Shown piece by piece: positions 19,799 through 29,368 of a DNA stretch of 58,242 bases (position 1 is the first letter of the stretch; every line of letters starts with the position of its first letter). The notes below the pieces were generated by a model that saw only the letters and a list, made by a program, of their open reading frames with translations, had not been told where the DNA came from and did no database searches. The stretch lies in contig NW_013657651.1 of assembly GCF_000142905.1 (NCBI RefSeq), positions 174,452 to 232,693 on the forward strand, given 5' to 3'. The translations under genes were made by a program, and so were the position numbers. Origin of the DNA: Thecamonas trahens ATCC 50062 (Eukaryota; Apusozoa; Apusomonadida; Apusomonadidae).

Positions 19799-20310
19799 AT
19801 GTCCGTCGCTTCGTGGGCTACGGGCCTGGTCGTCGGCTTTGCTATCGGCAGCTACGGTGCGTCGGCTCACCTCGATGCCACACGGAAGCAGATGCTGACT
19901 CTCAGCTCGCTCACTACTGACCTTACTACCGCAAACAGAGTCGCTGCGGGTGAGCTGCCACTTGAGGCTCTCTCTACCTCCTCTGTCTCGGCCTCAGCCT
20001 CTCCTTCCTCCTCGGCTACCCATGAGCTCATCCAGGCCGAGGCTCCGCGTCACCTTGCCTCGGAGCACCTCAAGTCATCGGTACACTCATGTCCCTCTCT
20101 GCCCCCTCTGCCCCCCCTCTGCCCCCCTTCCTTCATCTCTCCCTTACCCCCATCAAGCCTCCCTCTACGCCCCCAACCCCCACTCACCCCACCCAACCAC
20201 CCCCCTAGTGGAACGCGCTCATCTCATCGGTGGTCGACACCTCATTGCCGCTCACCTCCGAGTCTGGCCGCAATGCCGCCATCTCCAACCTCGTCTCCCG
20301 CTTCAACTGA
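19799..20310 (+). CDS. Small membrane protein, possible MICOS Mic12/AIM5-like
   Basis: Two exons, 19799-20080 and 20209-20310, giving 127 residues. The donor is GTACAC, the acceptor CCCTAG, phase 0. The protein opens with one membrane helix right at the N-terminus (MSVASWATGLVVGFAIGSYG), a short charged stretch (HLDATRKQML), a Ser/Ala-rich middle, then HLKSSWNALISSVVDTSLPL near the C-terminus. This plan (N-terminal helix, Leu/Gln segment, and a Lys/Arg-x-x-Trp-Asn helix) recalls fungal Mic12/AIM5, a subunit of the mitochondrial cristae-junction complex. The similarity is in pattern only and the family is very divergent, so the assignment is tentative. The 128-base intron is C-rich. Confidence 0.55.
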
Positions 20311-20445
20311 TACCGATTGCCAGACGAGAGACTAAACCCCCTCCTCCCCCCACCACAAGCCCGGCAATCCCTCCCCCCCAGCCCGGCAGCAGCCAGCGCA
20401 AGAAACACCCACATTTTTCTCGAGCTTCTCGCTCTCGGCTCGACC

Positions 20446-23082
20446 ATGTCACGCGTGCTGTTCAACCGGGGACACCGGCATCGTCACGACCGGGATGGTG
20501 ACGGTATATACTCGTACTCTGACTCTTACGAGCTTGTTGACGGAGAGTGGGTGGAGAAGCCGCCTACCCCTCCTGGCTCGGTCCAGGAGGAGGAGGAGAA
20601 GCCCAAGTGGTACATCCAGCACTCCAAGCTGATCTCCGCCATTGTGGTCGTCATTGTCTTCAACCTGGTGGGCATGCTCATCTTTTCTGAAGTCGAAGGC
20701 CTCGACGTACGCATCGCTTCCCCCCTCTCTTCCCCTCCCCACTGCCCGCCCCCTCTCTTCCCCTCTTTCCCCCCTCCTCGCTCCTTCCCCGCGCACTCAC
20801 CCTCGCTGAAAACTACACTGAGGCAAACAGGGCTTGGATGCGCTGTACTTTACCCTCGTCACGCTCACCACCATCGGCTTTGGCGACATCTCACCGTCGA
20901 CCAACGATGGTAAGACTGCCGTCATGTTTTACGGCGTCATCGGACTGGCCGTCATCGGTTGGGTTCTCTCCATGCTCTCCGACTACTCGCAGCGCAAGGT
21001 CCAGCACCTGATGGAAAAGGTGGCTTTCCCGAGTCGTCGTCGGACCCGTATGTCATTGTCCTCTCGCAGTACAACTGCCTCTCGTGCATCAAGGGCTGTG
21101 AGCGAGCGCAGTTCACCTCGCCGCACTTTGAGAAGAACCTCAACCCGGTGTGGGAAAACCAAGAAGTGTGGACCATTCCGCACTCGATCTTTGCCAAGGA
21201 TGTGGTAATCCAGGTCCGCGATTGGGACAACTTTAACTACGACGACCTCATCGGCGAGGTGGTCATCGACCCGCAGACTCAGATCGGCGAGGAGTGGGCG
21301 TTGTACGACCTGCCTCTGGAGAAGGTGGAGGACAAGGACGCGCGGCCGACCATCCAGCTAGAGATGAAGTTTACGCCGGCAACCCAGGTCCTCGAAGTCC
21401 GCCTTGTCTCGTGCCATGACCTCCCCATCATGGACGACTACTCGGGCTTGCTCGAGCAGTCGGTCAACAACACCAAGGAGCTCGCGACTGCGCTTCTCAT
21501 TCTGGCCGTCATCATCTTTGGCGGCGCCGGCCTCTTTGCCGGCCTGGAGAAGTGGCGCTACTTTGACGGCATGTACTTTGCCTTTGCTGTCTTCTCAACC
21601 ATAGGCTACGGCGACTTTTCGCCCAAGACCGACACCGGCAAGGCTCTCTTCCTCCCCTACGCCTTCCTCGCTGTCGGCATCGGTGGCTACATCATCGGCC
21701 TCATCCAGGCCGGTGGCGTGTCGGCCGGCGCCACGTCGGAGATTCCGCGGAACGAGAACGGCACACTCGACTTTAAGTCGCTCAAGTCGCACGACGAGCA
21801 GTACGAGCTCGAGTGGGCCATCCGCGACGCGCTGTCGGCGTCGTCGTCGGCGTGGTCCTCCGAGGACTCGGCCGACTCGCAGTACACTTACTGGTCGAGC
21901 TACGACGAGCAGGAAGAGGCCATCGCTGACATTGTGGCCGGTGACGCCGCTCTCCCAGCTGACCTTGTCCTTCCCACCCGCCGCCGCCGCCTCCTCCACG
22001 GCGCCGCCCGCACGACTTCGTCGCGAGCCCGCCAGTGGGTCTACGTCGACGCCGACGCCAACTCGCCGACTCTCGCCTCGTCGGCCGCCGTCGACTACGC
22101 CACCTACTCGTCTGACTCGGAGTGGGAGTCGGAGCAGGACGAGATGGACAACCTCGTCGCCGCTCGCTACGAGCCAAGCCAGACTGCCACCGCCACCGGC
22201 GAGCCCGCCGCCACCGGCCTGGCCGACCCTGGTCCGCTCCCGGCTGCGCCGGGCTGCATCCCCGCCGCCATCAAGCCGTCGACTTACTTTGGCAACTCGT
22301 TCATCTACCGCTTCTGCAAGCAGTCGTTCATCGCCCTCGCCCTCCTCTTCATCGGCACCATCATGGCGCCCATCGAGGACTGGCGCTGGTACGAGGGCCT
22401 CTACTTTTCGTTTGTCACTCTCACCACCGTCGGCTATGGCGATTTTCTGCCCGACTCGGACGGCGCCAAAGTCTTTGTCATGCTGTACGGCCTCTGCGGC
22501 CTCGCCGCCGTCTCGGGCTTTTTCTCGCTTGTCTCCGAGGCCTCAACCTCGCCGCCGAGCGACCCGGAGCTCCTCCGCCTCGAGAACCGGCTCAACAAGT
22601 ACCGCTCGTACCTGTACCGCTTCTTCCACTCGGCCGCCATGGCCATCATCTTCTACGTCGCCCTCCTCATCATCTCCATCTTTATCGGAGCTGGTGTCTT
22701 CTCCACCACCGAGATTGGCACCGGCGCCGAGCTCACCTGGTTCGACACCCTTTACCTCTCCGTTGTCACCCTCACCACCATCGGCTACGGTGACATCTTC
22801 CCCGTCTCGGACGAAGGCCGCGCCTGGTTCATGTTCTTCATCCTCTTTGGCATCGCACAGCTCTCCCACGCCCTGTACCTCGTGCAAAAACTCACCGGCG
22901 ACCTCGCCCAGAGCTCGCTCGCCGAAATCGCCGGCGAAGACGACAACGAGGCCAAGGGCATCGACGACGTGGAGCAGCGCTCCATAGACGCTGGCGACAG
23001 CGTCCTCCTCCAGTACCTCAAGACCGGCACCATGGACCTCGATGCCGTCCACAAAGACAACGCCTATGACGATTCCGTGTAA
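20446..23082 (+). CDS. Four-pore, eight-helix K+ channel with C2 domain in one chain
   Basis: Two exons, 20446-20706 and 20831-23082 (donor GTACGC, acceptor AAACAG, phase 0), about 837 residues if one base lost near 21014-21030 is restored. It has four helix-pore-helix units with canonical K+ filters: I TIGFGD (about residue 101), II TIGYGD (344), III TVGYGD (620), IV TIGYGD (736). Between units I and II lies a C2-type domain (SSSDPYVIVLSQYN, NLNPVWENQEVW, VIQVRDWDNFNYDDLIGEVV) followed by LEVRLVSCHDLPIMDDYSG, a C2 first strand. A long acidic/Ser linker parts units II and III. Known channels of this fold carry one (Kir-like) or two (TPK, K2P) pore units and assemble as tetramers or dimers; this one could form a whole pore alone. 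Filters and helices are directly visible; gating by Ca2+ or lipids through C2 is inference. The frameshift lies at the unit I/C2 border, so a mis-join there must be excluded. Confidence 0.8.
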
Positions 23083-23123
23083 AACAAGACCGGCCTTGCG
23101 GTCCCACCTTCCTCTTCTTCACT

Positions 23124-23980
23124 TTACAGTCCGCTCACCGCGCTCGCCAATCGTTGCACGTTGCCGGCCGTCGCAGGGCCCTTGCCGCGCCACCGGATCC
23201 GTCCCTCTGCGTCGACAAGGAGTGCGTAGCCGAACAGCCGGTTGTCCACTCCAAGCGCTGCGCGCACCGTCTCGTCCGCGTCGAATGAGAGGAGCGTCGC
23301 ATCAACCTGCGACGCCGGCGTCGCCTGCCGCAGCGACGAGACAAAGAGCGATTTGAACAGCTTGAGTACCCGCGTCTCAACAAACAGCAGATGTGTCCGC
23401 GGCAGCGCGCTCAGCCCGCCGTGCGCCGCGAGCGCTGCGCCCCAGTCACGGGTGTGCTCCATCGCCGAGTCGCGGAACGCCACAAGCACCACCGACGGCT
23501 CCACAAACATGTCCGACGCGAGCACCACGTCCCGTGAGCTGAGCGACGTCGCCTCGACCCGCGGAAACTCGTCGGCATCCTCGATGCTGCTCACTGCTGC
23601 CGCCGCCGGAAACGCTTCTTCGCTCTCTCCAGCAGCGCCCGGATGAAAGGCACCGGCGCCGGCCTCCCGCACCACCGAGTTGACCTCGCCGAGCTCGTCA
23701 AAGTATCCCGTGCCAAGCTCAGCCCGGATGTCGGCCAGCCGCGCCGCCCGCGCCGCCGCCCGCTTCTCGCGACCAGCCTTGGTAAAGAGCTCGCCGACAG
23801 CCCCGAGCTTGCTTGTAGCGCCTCCAGACTCACCACCACCTCGGTCACCCCCTCGCTCTTTCCATCACTCTGCCCTGCATACCACCGCACCCGCCACCAC
23901 CGGCTCGGCTCGCCCACCGCCGCCACCGCCATGCTCTGCCGCCCAGCACCAGCCACGCTCCTTGCCACCGCCGTCAGCAT
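23124..23980 (-). CDS. ATP10: ATP10-like mitochondrial ATP synthase assembly factor (frameshifted)
   Basis: About 285 residues with one base restored. The N-terminus MLTAVARSVAGAGRQSMAVA is a typical mitochondrial presequence. The frame breaks at the five-base G-run (plus-strand C-run 23848-23852): upstream reads WYAGQSDGKSEG, downstream GGATSKLGAVGELFTKAGRE. One added G joins them. The C-terminal half carries ATP10 family text: VVLVAFRDSAMEHTRDWGAA, LFVETRVLKLFKSLFVSSL and YALLVDAEGRIRWRGKGPAT. ATP10 assists assembly of the Fo sector (subunit 6) in the inner membrane. A second complex V assembly gene, TMEM70, lies 22 kb away in the same window. The family assignment rests on the thioredoxin-like C-terminal pattern; length is close to the fungal protein. 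Confidence 0.8.
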
Positions 23981-24334
23981 GTCTGCCTCCCGCCGCTCTT
24001 GCAAGTATCCCTAGCTGAAACCACGAGGTGTGTCCCCTCTTTCACCACCACCCACTCCCGCGCCCCCGTCCCTGTCTAGGCTGCCCCTTGTCGCGTCGAG
24101 AGCATCGCAGCCGACCAAGGGAGGAGCCGGCGGGCGCCGCCTCCCCCCCCCCCCCACACACACACACACACACAAACTCTCTCCCATCACCCGGTCACCC
24201 GATCACCTGATCACCCGATCACTGTACCTGCTAACTCGCCGACTCCATCAAGATTCCATCTCCCATTCTCCTACAGCCATCCCATCTCATCCCGTCCATG
24301 GCCGCGCTCTTCCCAGCGACTGCCGAGTGCCGAA
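23981..24334. promoter_or_regulatory. Divergent promoter region (ATP10-like / Sfi1)
   Basis: 354 bases between divergent starts, with a C-run plus (CA)n near 24146-24173 and repeated TCACCCGATCAC-like units near 24186-24222. No TATA box seen. Confidence 0.45.
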
Positions 24335-27300
24335 ATGGCCGAGTGGCGAAGTGGTGGGCGGGCGGCAAACAACGTATGTTTCCCGCGCGGACACCGACAC
24401 GCCCACCAGACCCACCACCACCACCTACACGGCGTCAGCAGAGGGAAAGAGGGAGAGAGGGAGAGAGCCACACTCACACCACTTTTGGCCACACACCCCT
24501 CTTCACACACTCTCTCCCCCCCCCCCCCAACCCCAACCCCAACCCCAACCCAACCCCTTTCCCTGGCACTGCACGCTGCTTTGCTGCCTACTGGCCCCCG
24601 ACCCGGCCTCTCTCAGGCGCGGGCGCTGGATGTGGCGGTGGACAGGGCAGAGGCGGCTCGAGGGAGTGCAGCTGGAGCAGCAGCAGCAGCAGATGCAGCT
24701 TTAACACGCAAGGTCCTCGACACTCTTGCTGCTCTCCTAGGATCGGCCCGCCAGTCTGCCGCTTTCGAGTCGGATCCGTCCATCTTTGCCCTGAGCCTCC
24801 TCGCCGCACATCCGGACCTGGTCCATCCTACTGCGCTCCACGCCATCCTTCATGCTCTAGCCGCATCGCGATCTGCCGCAGCTGACTCTCCGCTTGCAGC
24901 AGCAGCAGCAGCGGTGCTGGAGGCTGTCCTTGCCCGCAACAGCCATCCAGCTGCGATTGCCTCGGCCGGCCTTGCTGCATCGCCTGGCGTCTACGCCTCG
25001 CATGCTCGAACCCATTATGCCGCCATCGCAGCAGACGCTGCAGCAGACGCCTTTGCACGTCACTATGCACTCTTTAGGGCGTGGCATGTGTGGCAGAGGG
25101 AAATGGGTGCATCGGGTAAGGCTGCGCCGATGAACTCAGGTCTAGGCGACGAGCTCGACGCGGCCTTGGCTGCTCTCCGCCAGCTCGTCCCGCCGCCCAG
25201 CTCGCCTGCCATGGCACCAAGTGCGGTCCTGGCAGGCCTCGACAAAATCCGCGAGTCCGATGCCGTAGAGAGCACTTTTACCTTTGTTTCAGCACGCGAC
25301 GCGCTCCGCCATCCATCGGCGCTGCGGGTCCACAACGCGCTCGCGGCTGCAGCCTCCGCCGCTGCTGCGTCTGGGCAATTTGCCCAAGTCTGGACAGCGC
25401 TTCAGTATGCGCACAATGTGACACCTAGTCGTGTGCAAGAGTTGATGATGGAGCAGCTCGGTAGCCAGTCCATTGATGCGCTCGCCGCCTCGCTCACCGT
25501 CCCGCCGGCGGGGCCACCATCACCTCACGGCGGTTTTGTAGCTCTTCCGCACCCGCCCAGTCTGGCGAGGTTTGTTGCTCCGATTCATCTAGTTCATGTT
25601 ACGGCCGCTGGAGGTGAGTACGACAGCGTGATGCTTATGGCGCAGGCCCGACGCCATTCGAGGGTGCGGCTTGTTTCCAAGACCTGGCAATCCTGGATGC
25701 GCGAGCTAGCATGTGCGTTTCGAACTGCAGATTTAGGCTTTCTTCGCCCGTTTGTCATCGCCTGGTACGAGCATATGGTGGCTGTGCGGAGTGCACGCCT
25801 GCGCGCACAAAAGCGCGCCGCGTTTGAGGCTCGGGTCTGGTCCCGCCAGTCCGAGACGCGGGCGGTCGAGGCCTGGAAAGCCTGGCGCTACCGCCTGGCT
25901 GCGGTGCGACGGATTCGAGCTCGCAACCAACTCCTCGATCGTCTGTGCTCTGCCTGGCGAAAGCTGCACCGCGCGTATGCGATGCGACGGGCATGGGCAA
26001 CATGGCGACGGGCAACCGCTCGCGCCGACGCTGCGGCCGCTGTCACGGCGGTTGTCACCCGGCGAGTGTTGCTCCTGTGGCTCCGCCGGACAGCTGAACG
26101 GCGGCGACGGAGGGAAGCGCTTGCGGCAGCAGGCAAGCGGGCCGCACACTTGTGTGCTCTGCGTGTGCTTGCCCACTGGCGGGCAGCATTGGCAGTGCGA
26201 AGCCGAGTCCGAGCGAGCGCTGAGTTTATTATCATGATTCGTCACGAGCGTGCTCTTGTGGGCAGGGCGTTTGCCGGCTGGCTGCATGTGGTGACCACTG
26301 CTGCACGGGCGCGCGCAGCCGCGCAGGCCGCTGACGCGTTTGCTCGCAGTTCGCGGCTTCGAACGGCGCTCGGCACCTGGCGGGCATGGGCAGTGCGATC
26401 GCTGCGAAACCGGCGGCTGGTAGCTTTTGCGCGGGCCGCCCGGGAGCGTGCTATTCGAGCAGACACACTGGCGGCATGGCGAGCGTGGGTGTCACGACGG
26501 AGCCGGGCCCGCGAGCTTCTGGCCCGCGCTGATGCAGGGCGGCGACGGAGATTGCTGCGGACTGCCTTTGACGCGCTGGCACGCGCGCCTCGTTTTGCTG
26601 CTCTCGAGCAACGGGTCCAGACCCGCAGTCTTGCCACAGTGCTGGCGGCCTGGCGTACTGTTCTCGGGCGGGCTGCCGAGCGCGCGCGAGTGTGGGCGCG
26701 GGCACAGGCCCACGCTCAGGCGGCATCTGCTGCACGGCTTCTACCGCGGGCTATGAGAGCGTGGCAGTCTTTTGTGGCGCGGCGACGCGCGGCACGCCGC
26801 AAGCTTGCGGCAAAGCGTCAGAAAGCCGACGCCCACTTTGCGCGTCGGAGCCTGGTAGCATGGCGTCGCGTCGCCCGGCAGATCGGGCTGGAGCGACGTC
26901 AGACTGCCGCCGCCAGCGCGCTCGCTGTCCGAGCTGTCGCCCGTCGCGTCCTTGGCCGCTGGCATCGATGGACGTGCTTATCGCGGGAGCTTGGCAAATT
27001 TGTTGCCCGGCGAAAGGCACGCCAGGTGCGGCAAGTGCTGCTTGCGTGGGCGAAAGTGACGTCTGCTGCGTCTGTCGCTCGAGCTCGCAAGCAAGCGCTG
27101 ATTGTTGCGCGCCGGGCACGAGAGGTTCGAGCCATGGCCACGGCATGGCGGGCGTGGCGAGACGATGTTGACGCCCGCACCAACGCTCGACTTGAACTTG
27201 CGGGCGTGTACCGAGTCCGCACGCTGCTGCGGTTGGCGATGCGCGGCTTTGCCAGCCATGCGGCACAGAGCCGCGAGCTGATGTCCCGCGCCGAGGCACT

Positions 27301-27784
27301 TGAGCAGGCTCGGATGGAGAGTCTGGCCCGCCGTGCGCTTTTCAAGTGGCAAGAAGCGACTGCCGCCGCTGCAGCGGCAGCGGATGTGGCGCACTGGACG
27401 GCTGTGGCGGCCGCGCACCGCGACGATGCACTGATGCGTCGGGCGCTGCGTGGGTGGGCAGCGCATGTCGAGGCGCGTGCGCTCGCAGAGGCACAAGTCG
27501 CCGAGGCTGTTGCCTTTGCGCGATACCGCAGACTCACCCGCGCGATGACAACATGGCGAGGAGCAGCAGTGTTAGTGAGAGAGCGACGGCTGCTCCGCTA
27601 CGCGTTTGAGTACTGGTTCGAAGTAACGCAAGCGACTTGCGAGTTTGAGACCCGCATCGACGCTCTTCTCCAGCTTGTCGACCTCAACACCAAGTCGCGG
27701 ATGTTCTTCCGATGGAAACAGATGTACACAGGCCTGCAACTGTCAGAAGCCACGCGACGTGATCTTCAAGACAAGCTCGCGTAG
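24335..27784 (+). CDS. SFI1: Sfi1-like centrin-binding repeat protein
   Basis: Two exons, 24335-24379 (MAEWRSGGRAANN) and 24617-27784, 1070 residues. The span is open without splicing, but 24380-24616 would encode a His/Pro/Ser run and is bounded by GTATGT and CTCTCAG, so I call it an intron. From about residue 190, and densely from 370, the protein consists of Sfi1-type units of 30-35 residues, each with a Trp-x-x-Trp core: AVEAWKAWRYRL, LCSAWRKLHRAY, MRRAWATWRRAT, LRTALGTWRAWAV, MATAWRAWRDDV and many more, about twenty in all. Each unit is a helix that binds one centrin, making a long filament at centrosomes or basal bodies. The composition is very rich in Ala and Arg. The last residues (MFFRWKQMYTGLQLSEATRR) keep the pattern. 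It pairs logically with FOP 1.6 kb downstream. Confidence 0.9.
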   Translation: MAEWRSGGRAANNVCFPRGHRHAHQTHHHHLHGVSRGKEGERERATLTPLLATHPSSHTLSPPPPTPTPTPTQPLSLALHAALLPTGPRPGLSQARALDVAVDRAEAARGSAAGAAAAADAALTRKVLDTLAALLGSARQSAAFESDPSIFALSLLAAHPDLVHPTALHAILHALAASRSAAADSPLAAAAAAVLEAVLARNSHPAAIASAGLAASPGVYASHARTHYAAIAADAAADAFARHYALFRAWHVWQREMGASGKAAPMNSGLGDELDAALAALRQLVPPPSSPAMAPSAVLAGLDKIRESDAVESTFTFVSARDALRHPSALRVHNALAAAASAAAASGQFAQVWTALQYAHNVTPSRVQELMMEQLGSQSIDALAASLTVPPAGPPSPHGGFVALPHPPSLARFVAPIHLVHVTAAGGEYDSVMLMAQARRHSRVRLVSKTWQSWMRELACAFRTADLGFLRPFVIAWYEHMVAVRSARLRAQKRAAFEARVWSRQSETRAVEAWKAWRYRLAAVRRIRARNQLLDRLCSAWRKLHRAYAMRRAWATWRRATARADAAAAVTAVVTRRVLLLWLRRTAERRRRREALAAAGKRAAHLCALRVLAHWRAALAVRSRVRASAEFIIMIRHERALVGRAFAGWLHVVTTAARARAAAQAADAFARSSRLRTALGTWRAWAVRSLRNRRLVAFARAARERAIRADTLAAWRAWVSRRSRARELLARADAGRRRRLLRTAFDALARAPRFAALEQRVQTRSLATVLAAWRTVLGRAAERARVWARAQAHAQAASAARLLPRAMRAWQSFVARRRAARRKLAAKRQKADAHFARRSLVAWRRVARQIGLERRQTAAASALAVRAVARRVLGRWHRWTCLSRELGKFVARRKARQVRQVLLAWAKVTSAASVARARKQALIVARRAREVRAMATAWRAWRDDVDARTNARLELAGVYRVRTLLRLAMRGFASHAAQSRELMSRAEALEQARMESLARRALFKWQEATAAAAAAADVAHWTAVAAAHRDDALMRRALRGWAAHVEARALAEAQVAEAVAFARYRRLTRAMTTWRGAAVLVRERRLLRYAFEYWFEVTQATCEFETRIDALLQLVDLNTKSRMFFRWKQMYTGLQLSEATRRDLQDKLA

Positions 27785-27989
27785 CACCTTTTATTGAAGC
27801 CGAGGGACCCTGCCATGTGTCTTGGCGTAGCGCAAGTTCGCGTGTGAGTGGTGGCAGTGAAGCGAGTGCGACTTGGCGACTCGGACGGGGAGGCGGCTTC
27901 ACCACAAGGACAGGCAGGGCAAGCGAGGCATATACGCCTCTTCCACCGTAGCAGACGCAGTCCATCGTTGTCGTGCGGCTATTACGGTG

Positions 27990-28949
27990 ATGACCAAGCG
28001 TAAGCGCGGAGGCCAAGGCCAAGGCCAGGGCCAGGGCCAGGGCCAGGGCCAGGGCCACACCGGTGGCAAGGGCTCGAACAAGGGCAAGGCGGGCAAGCAG
28101 GGCGGGAAGCAGCGGCAACAGACGAGCGGGAGGAAGAAGCAGTCGTCGCAGCAGCAGCAGCAGCAGCAACAACAACAACAGCAGCAGCAGGTCGGGAGGA
28201 AGAGCGGAAAGGGTGGCGGGTCGGCCGGGGCCACATCGCCGATGAAGGGTGGCAAGAAGGGCAAGGGCAAAGGAGGCGGCGGGCCTGGGCAGCGAGGTCA
28301 CGGGAAGGGAGCCAAGGCAGGATCCAGTGGTACTGGTGGTGGTGGTGGCGGCGGTGGTGGTGGGAAGGGCCGAAAGAGCAGCAAGAGCAAGGGCGGAGGC
28401 GGATCGGAGAGAGAGACCGATGCCAAGAGGCTCGCCCAGCGGCAGCGGACCCTTGAGTTTGGCTACAACACTCGCGGATACACTGCGTACCGTGCCCAAG
28501 TGCCCAAGGAACAGCGTTTGCCACACCATCCGCAAACGCCTGACAAGACAGTAGCCATGGGCCGACGCGAGTGGGACGCTGCTGTCCGCGAGTGGCGCAA
28601 GGCTCTGCACGAGTTCGATCCTGTCGAACCCGCAGACGAGACCACCGATGACGGTCGTCCGCGGCCGATGGTCGTCTCCTCGACCGCTGACCAGGAAGCT
28701 GCTATGGATCTTGCCGCTACTATCGCCGAGAGTGACATCAAGGACACTCTCACCGACGTCGATGCCGAGCGCGAGGCACTTGCCCTCCGTCGCGGCGAGT
28801 TCCCGTTGGAAGAGCCTGGTCCAGTCTCACCACGCGTCGCCGCCGTCATTCATCGGCTCAACGCTGAGCTTGATGTCGAGCTCGCGGCCATGTACGATGA
28901 CTACAAGCCGGTTCCCCTCGATCTTGCGCCGCATCCAAGCAACCACTGA
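27990..28949 (+). CDS. SLBP: Histone mRNA stem-loop-binding protein (SLBP)
   Basis: 319 residues from the first ATG. The N-terminal half is low complexity: GQGQGQGQGQ, a run of about 15 Gln, and Gly/Lys/Ser-rich tracts. The RNA-binding domain begins near residue 140: ETDAKRLAQRQRTLEFGYNT, RGYTAYRAQVPKEQRLP, HPQTPDKTVAMGRREWDAAV and REWRKALHEFDP. These match the SLBP core (KQI.YGKNT..Y..Y....P, H..TP.K.....RR.WD...K.W..ALH..DP). SLBP binds the 3' hairpin of replication-dependent histone mRNAs and drives their processing and translation. The residue corresponding to the phosphorylated Thr in the TPNK motif is present (TPDK). The Gly/Lys-rich N-terminus is longer than usual and may add unspecific RNA affinity (inference). 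Confidence 0.93.
   Translation: MTKRKRGGQGQGQGQGQGQGQGHTGGKGSNKGKAGKQGGKQRQQTSGRKKQSSQQQQQQQQQQQQQQVGRKSGKGGGSAGATSPMKGGKKGKGKGGGGPGQRGHGKGAKAGSSGTGGGGGGGGGGKGRKSSKSKGGGGSERETDAKRLAQRQRTLEFGYNTRGYTAYRAQVPKEQRLPHHPQTPDKTVAMGRREWDAAVREWRKALHEFDPVEPADETTDDGRPRPMVVSSTADQEAAMDLAATIAESDIKDTLTDVDAEREALALRRGEFPLEEPGPVSPRVAAVIHRLNAELDVELAAMYDDYKPVPLDLAPHPSNH
28011..28190 (+). repeat. Coding simple repeats: (GGCCAG)n and (CAG/CAA)n
   Basis: A hexamer repeat giving Gly-Gln pairs (about 28011-28058) and a CAG/CAA tract giving a poly-Gln run (about 28150-28190) inside the SLBP N-terminus. Mixed CAG and CAA codons argue against recent slippage. Confidence 0.9.
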
Positions 28950-29368
28950 CATGGCTGTCGGTAGAGCATCGCCAATCCACCAATCCAGCATGTACTCTAC
29001 GCGCGAGGGCATCGCCATCATCATCATCTACCCATCATCTGTAGCAAATCAACCATATATTCTTTCGACGGCTTTTGTAGCCGGATTAATCCCCACTCGC
29101 TCTCAAACGTGCATGCAATCATCTCGTCGGGTGTGCCAGGGCCGGGGGGGGGGGGGGGGGGGGAGGTGACCATGGGCGGATTTGGCGCCAAAGTGGCAGG
29201 CAGAGTCGGTTTCTCGAACGAACCGAGCGACACGTGCCGAGAGGAGCAGGTGCGTGGGGCAGGGCGAGGGGGGGAGGGGGGGAGGGGGATGGAGAGGGGA
29301 GCAGACGACACCTGACGTCAAAGAGATAGACAGGGAGGGTCCAAAGCAAAGGCGTAGGGACTAAGCAG
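28950..29368. other. Intergenic, SLBP to FOP
   Basis: 419 bases. It includes a CAT/ATC-rich AT-richer stretch and a G-run of about 20 bases (29143-29163). No gene recognised; the FOP promoter is expected here. Confidence 0.4.

Noticed and set aside
24380-24616. Coding reading of this stretch in the Sfi1 gene
   Set aside because: Although open, it encodes His/Pro/Ser repeats and is flanked by GTATGT and CTCTCAG, so an intron is more likely.
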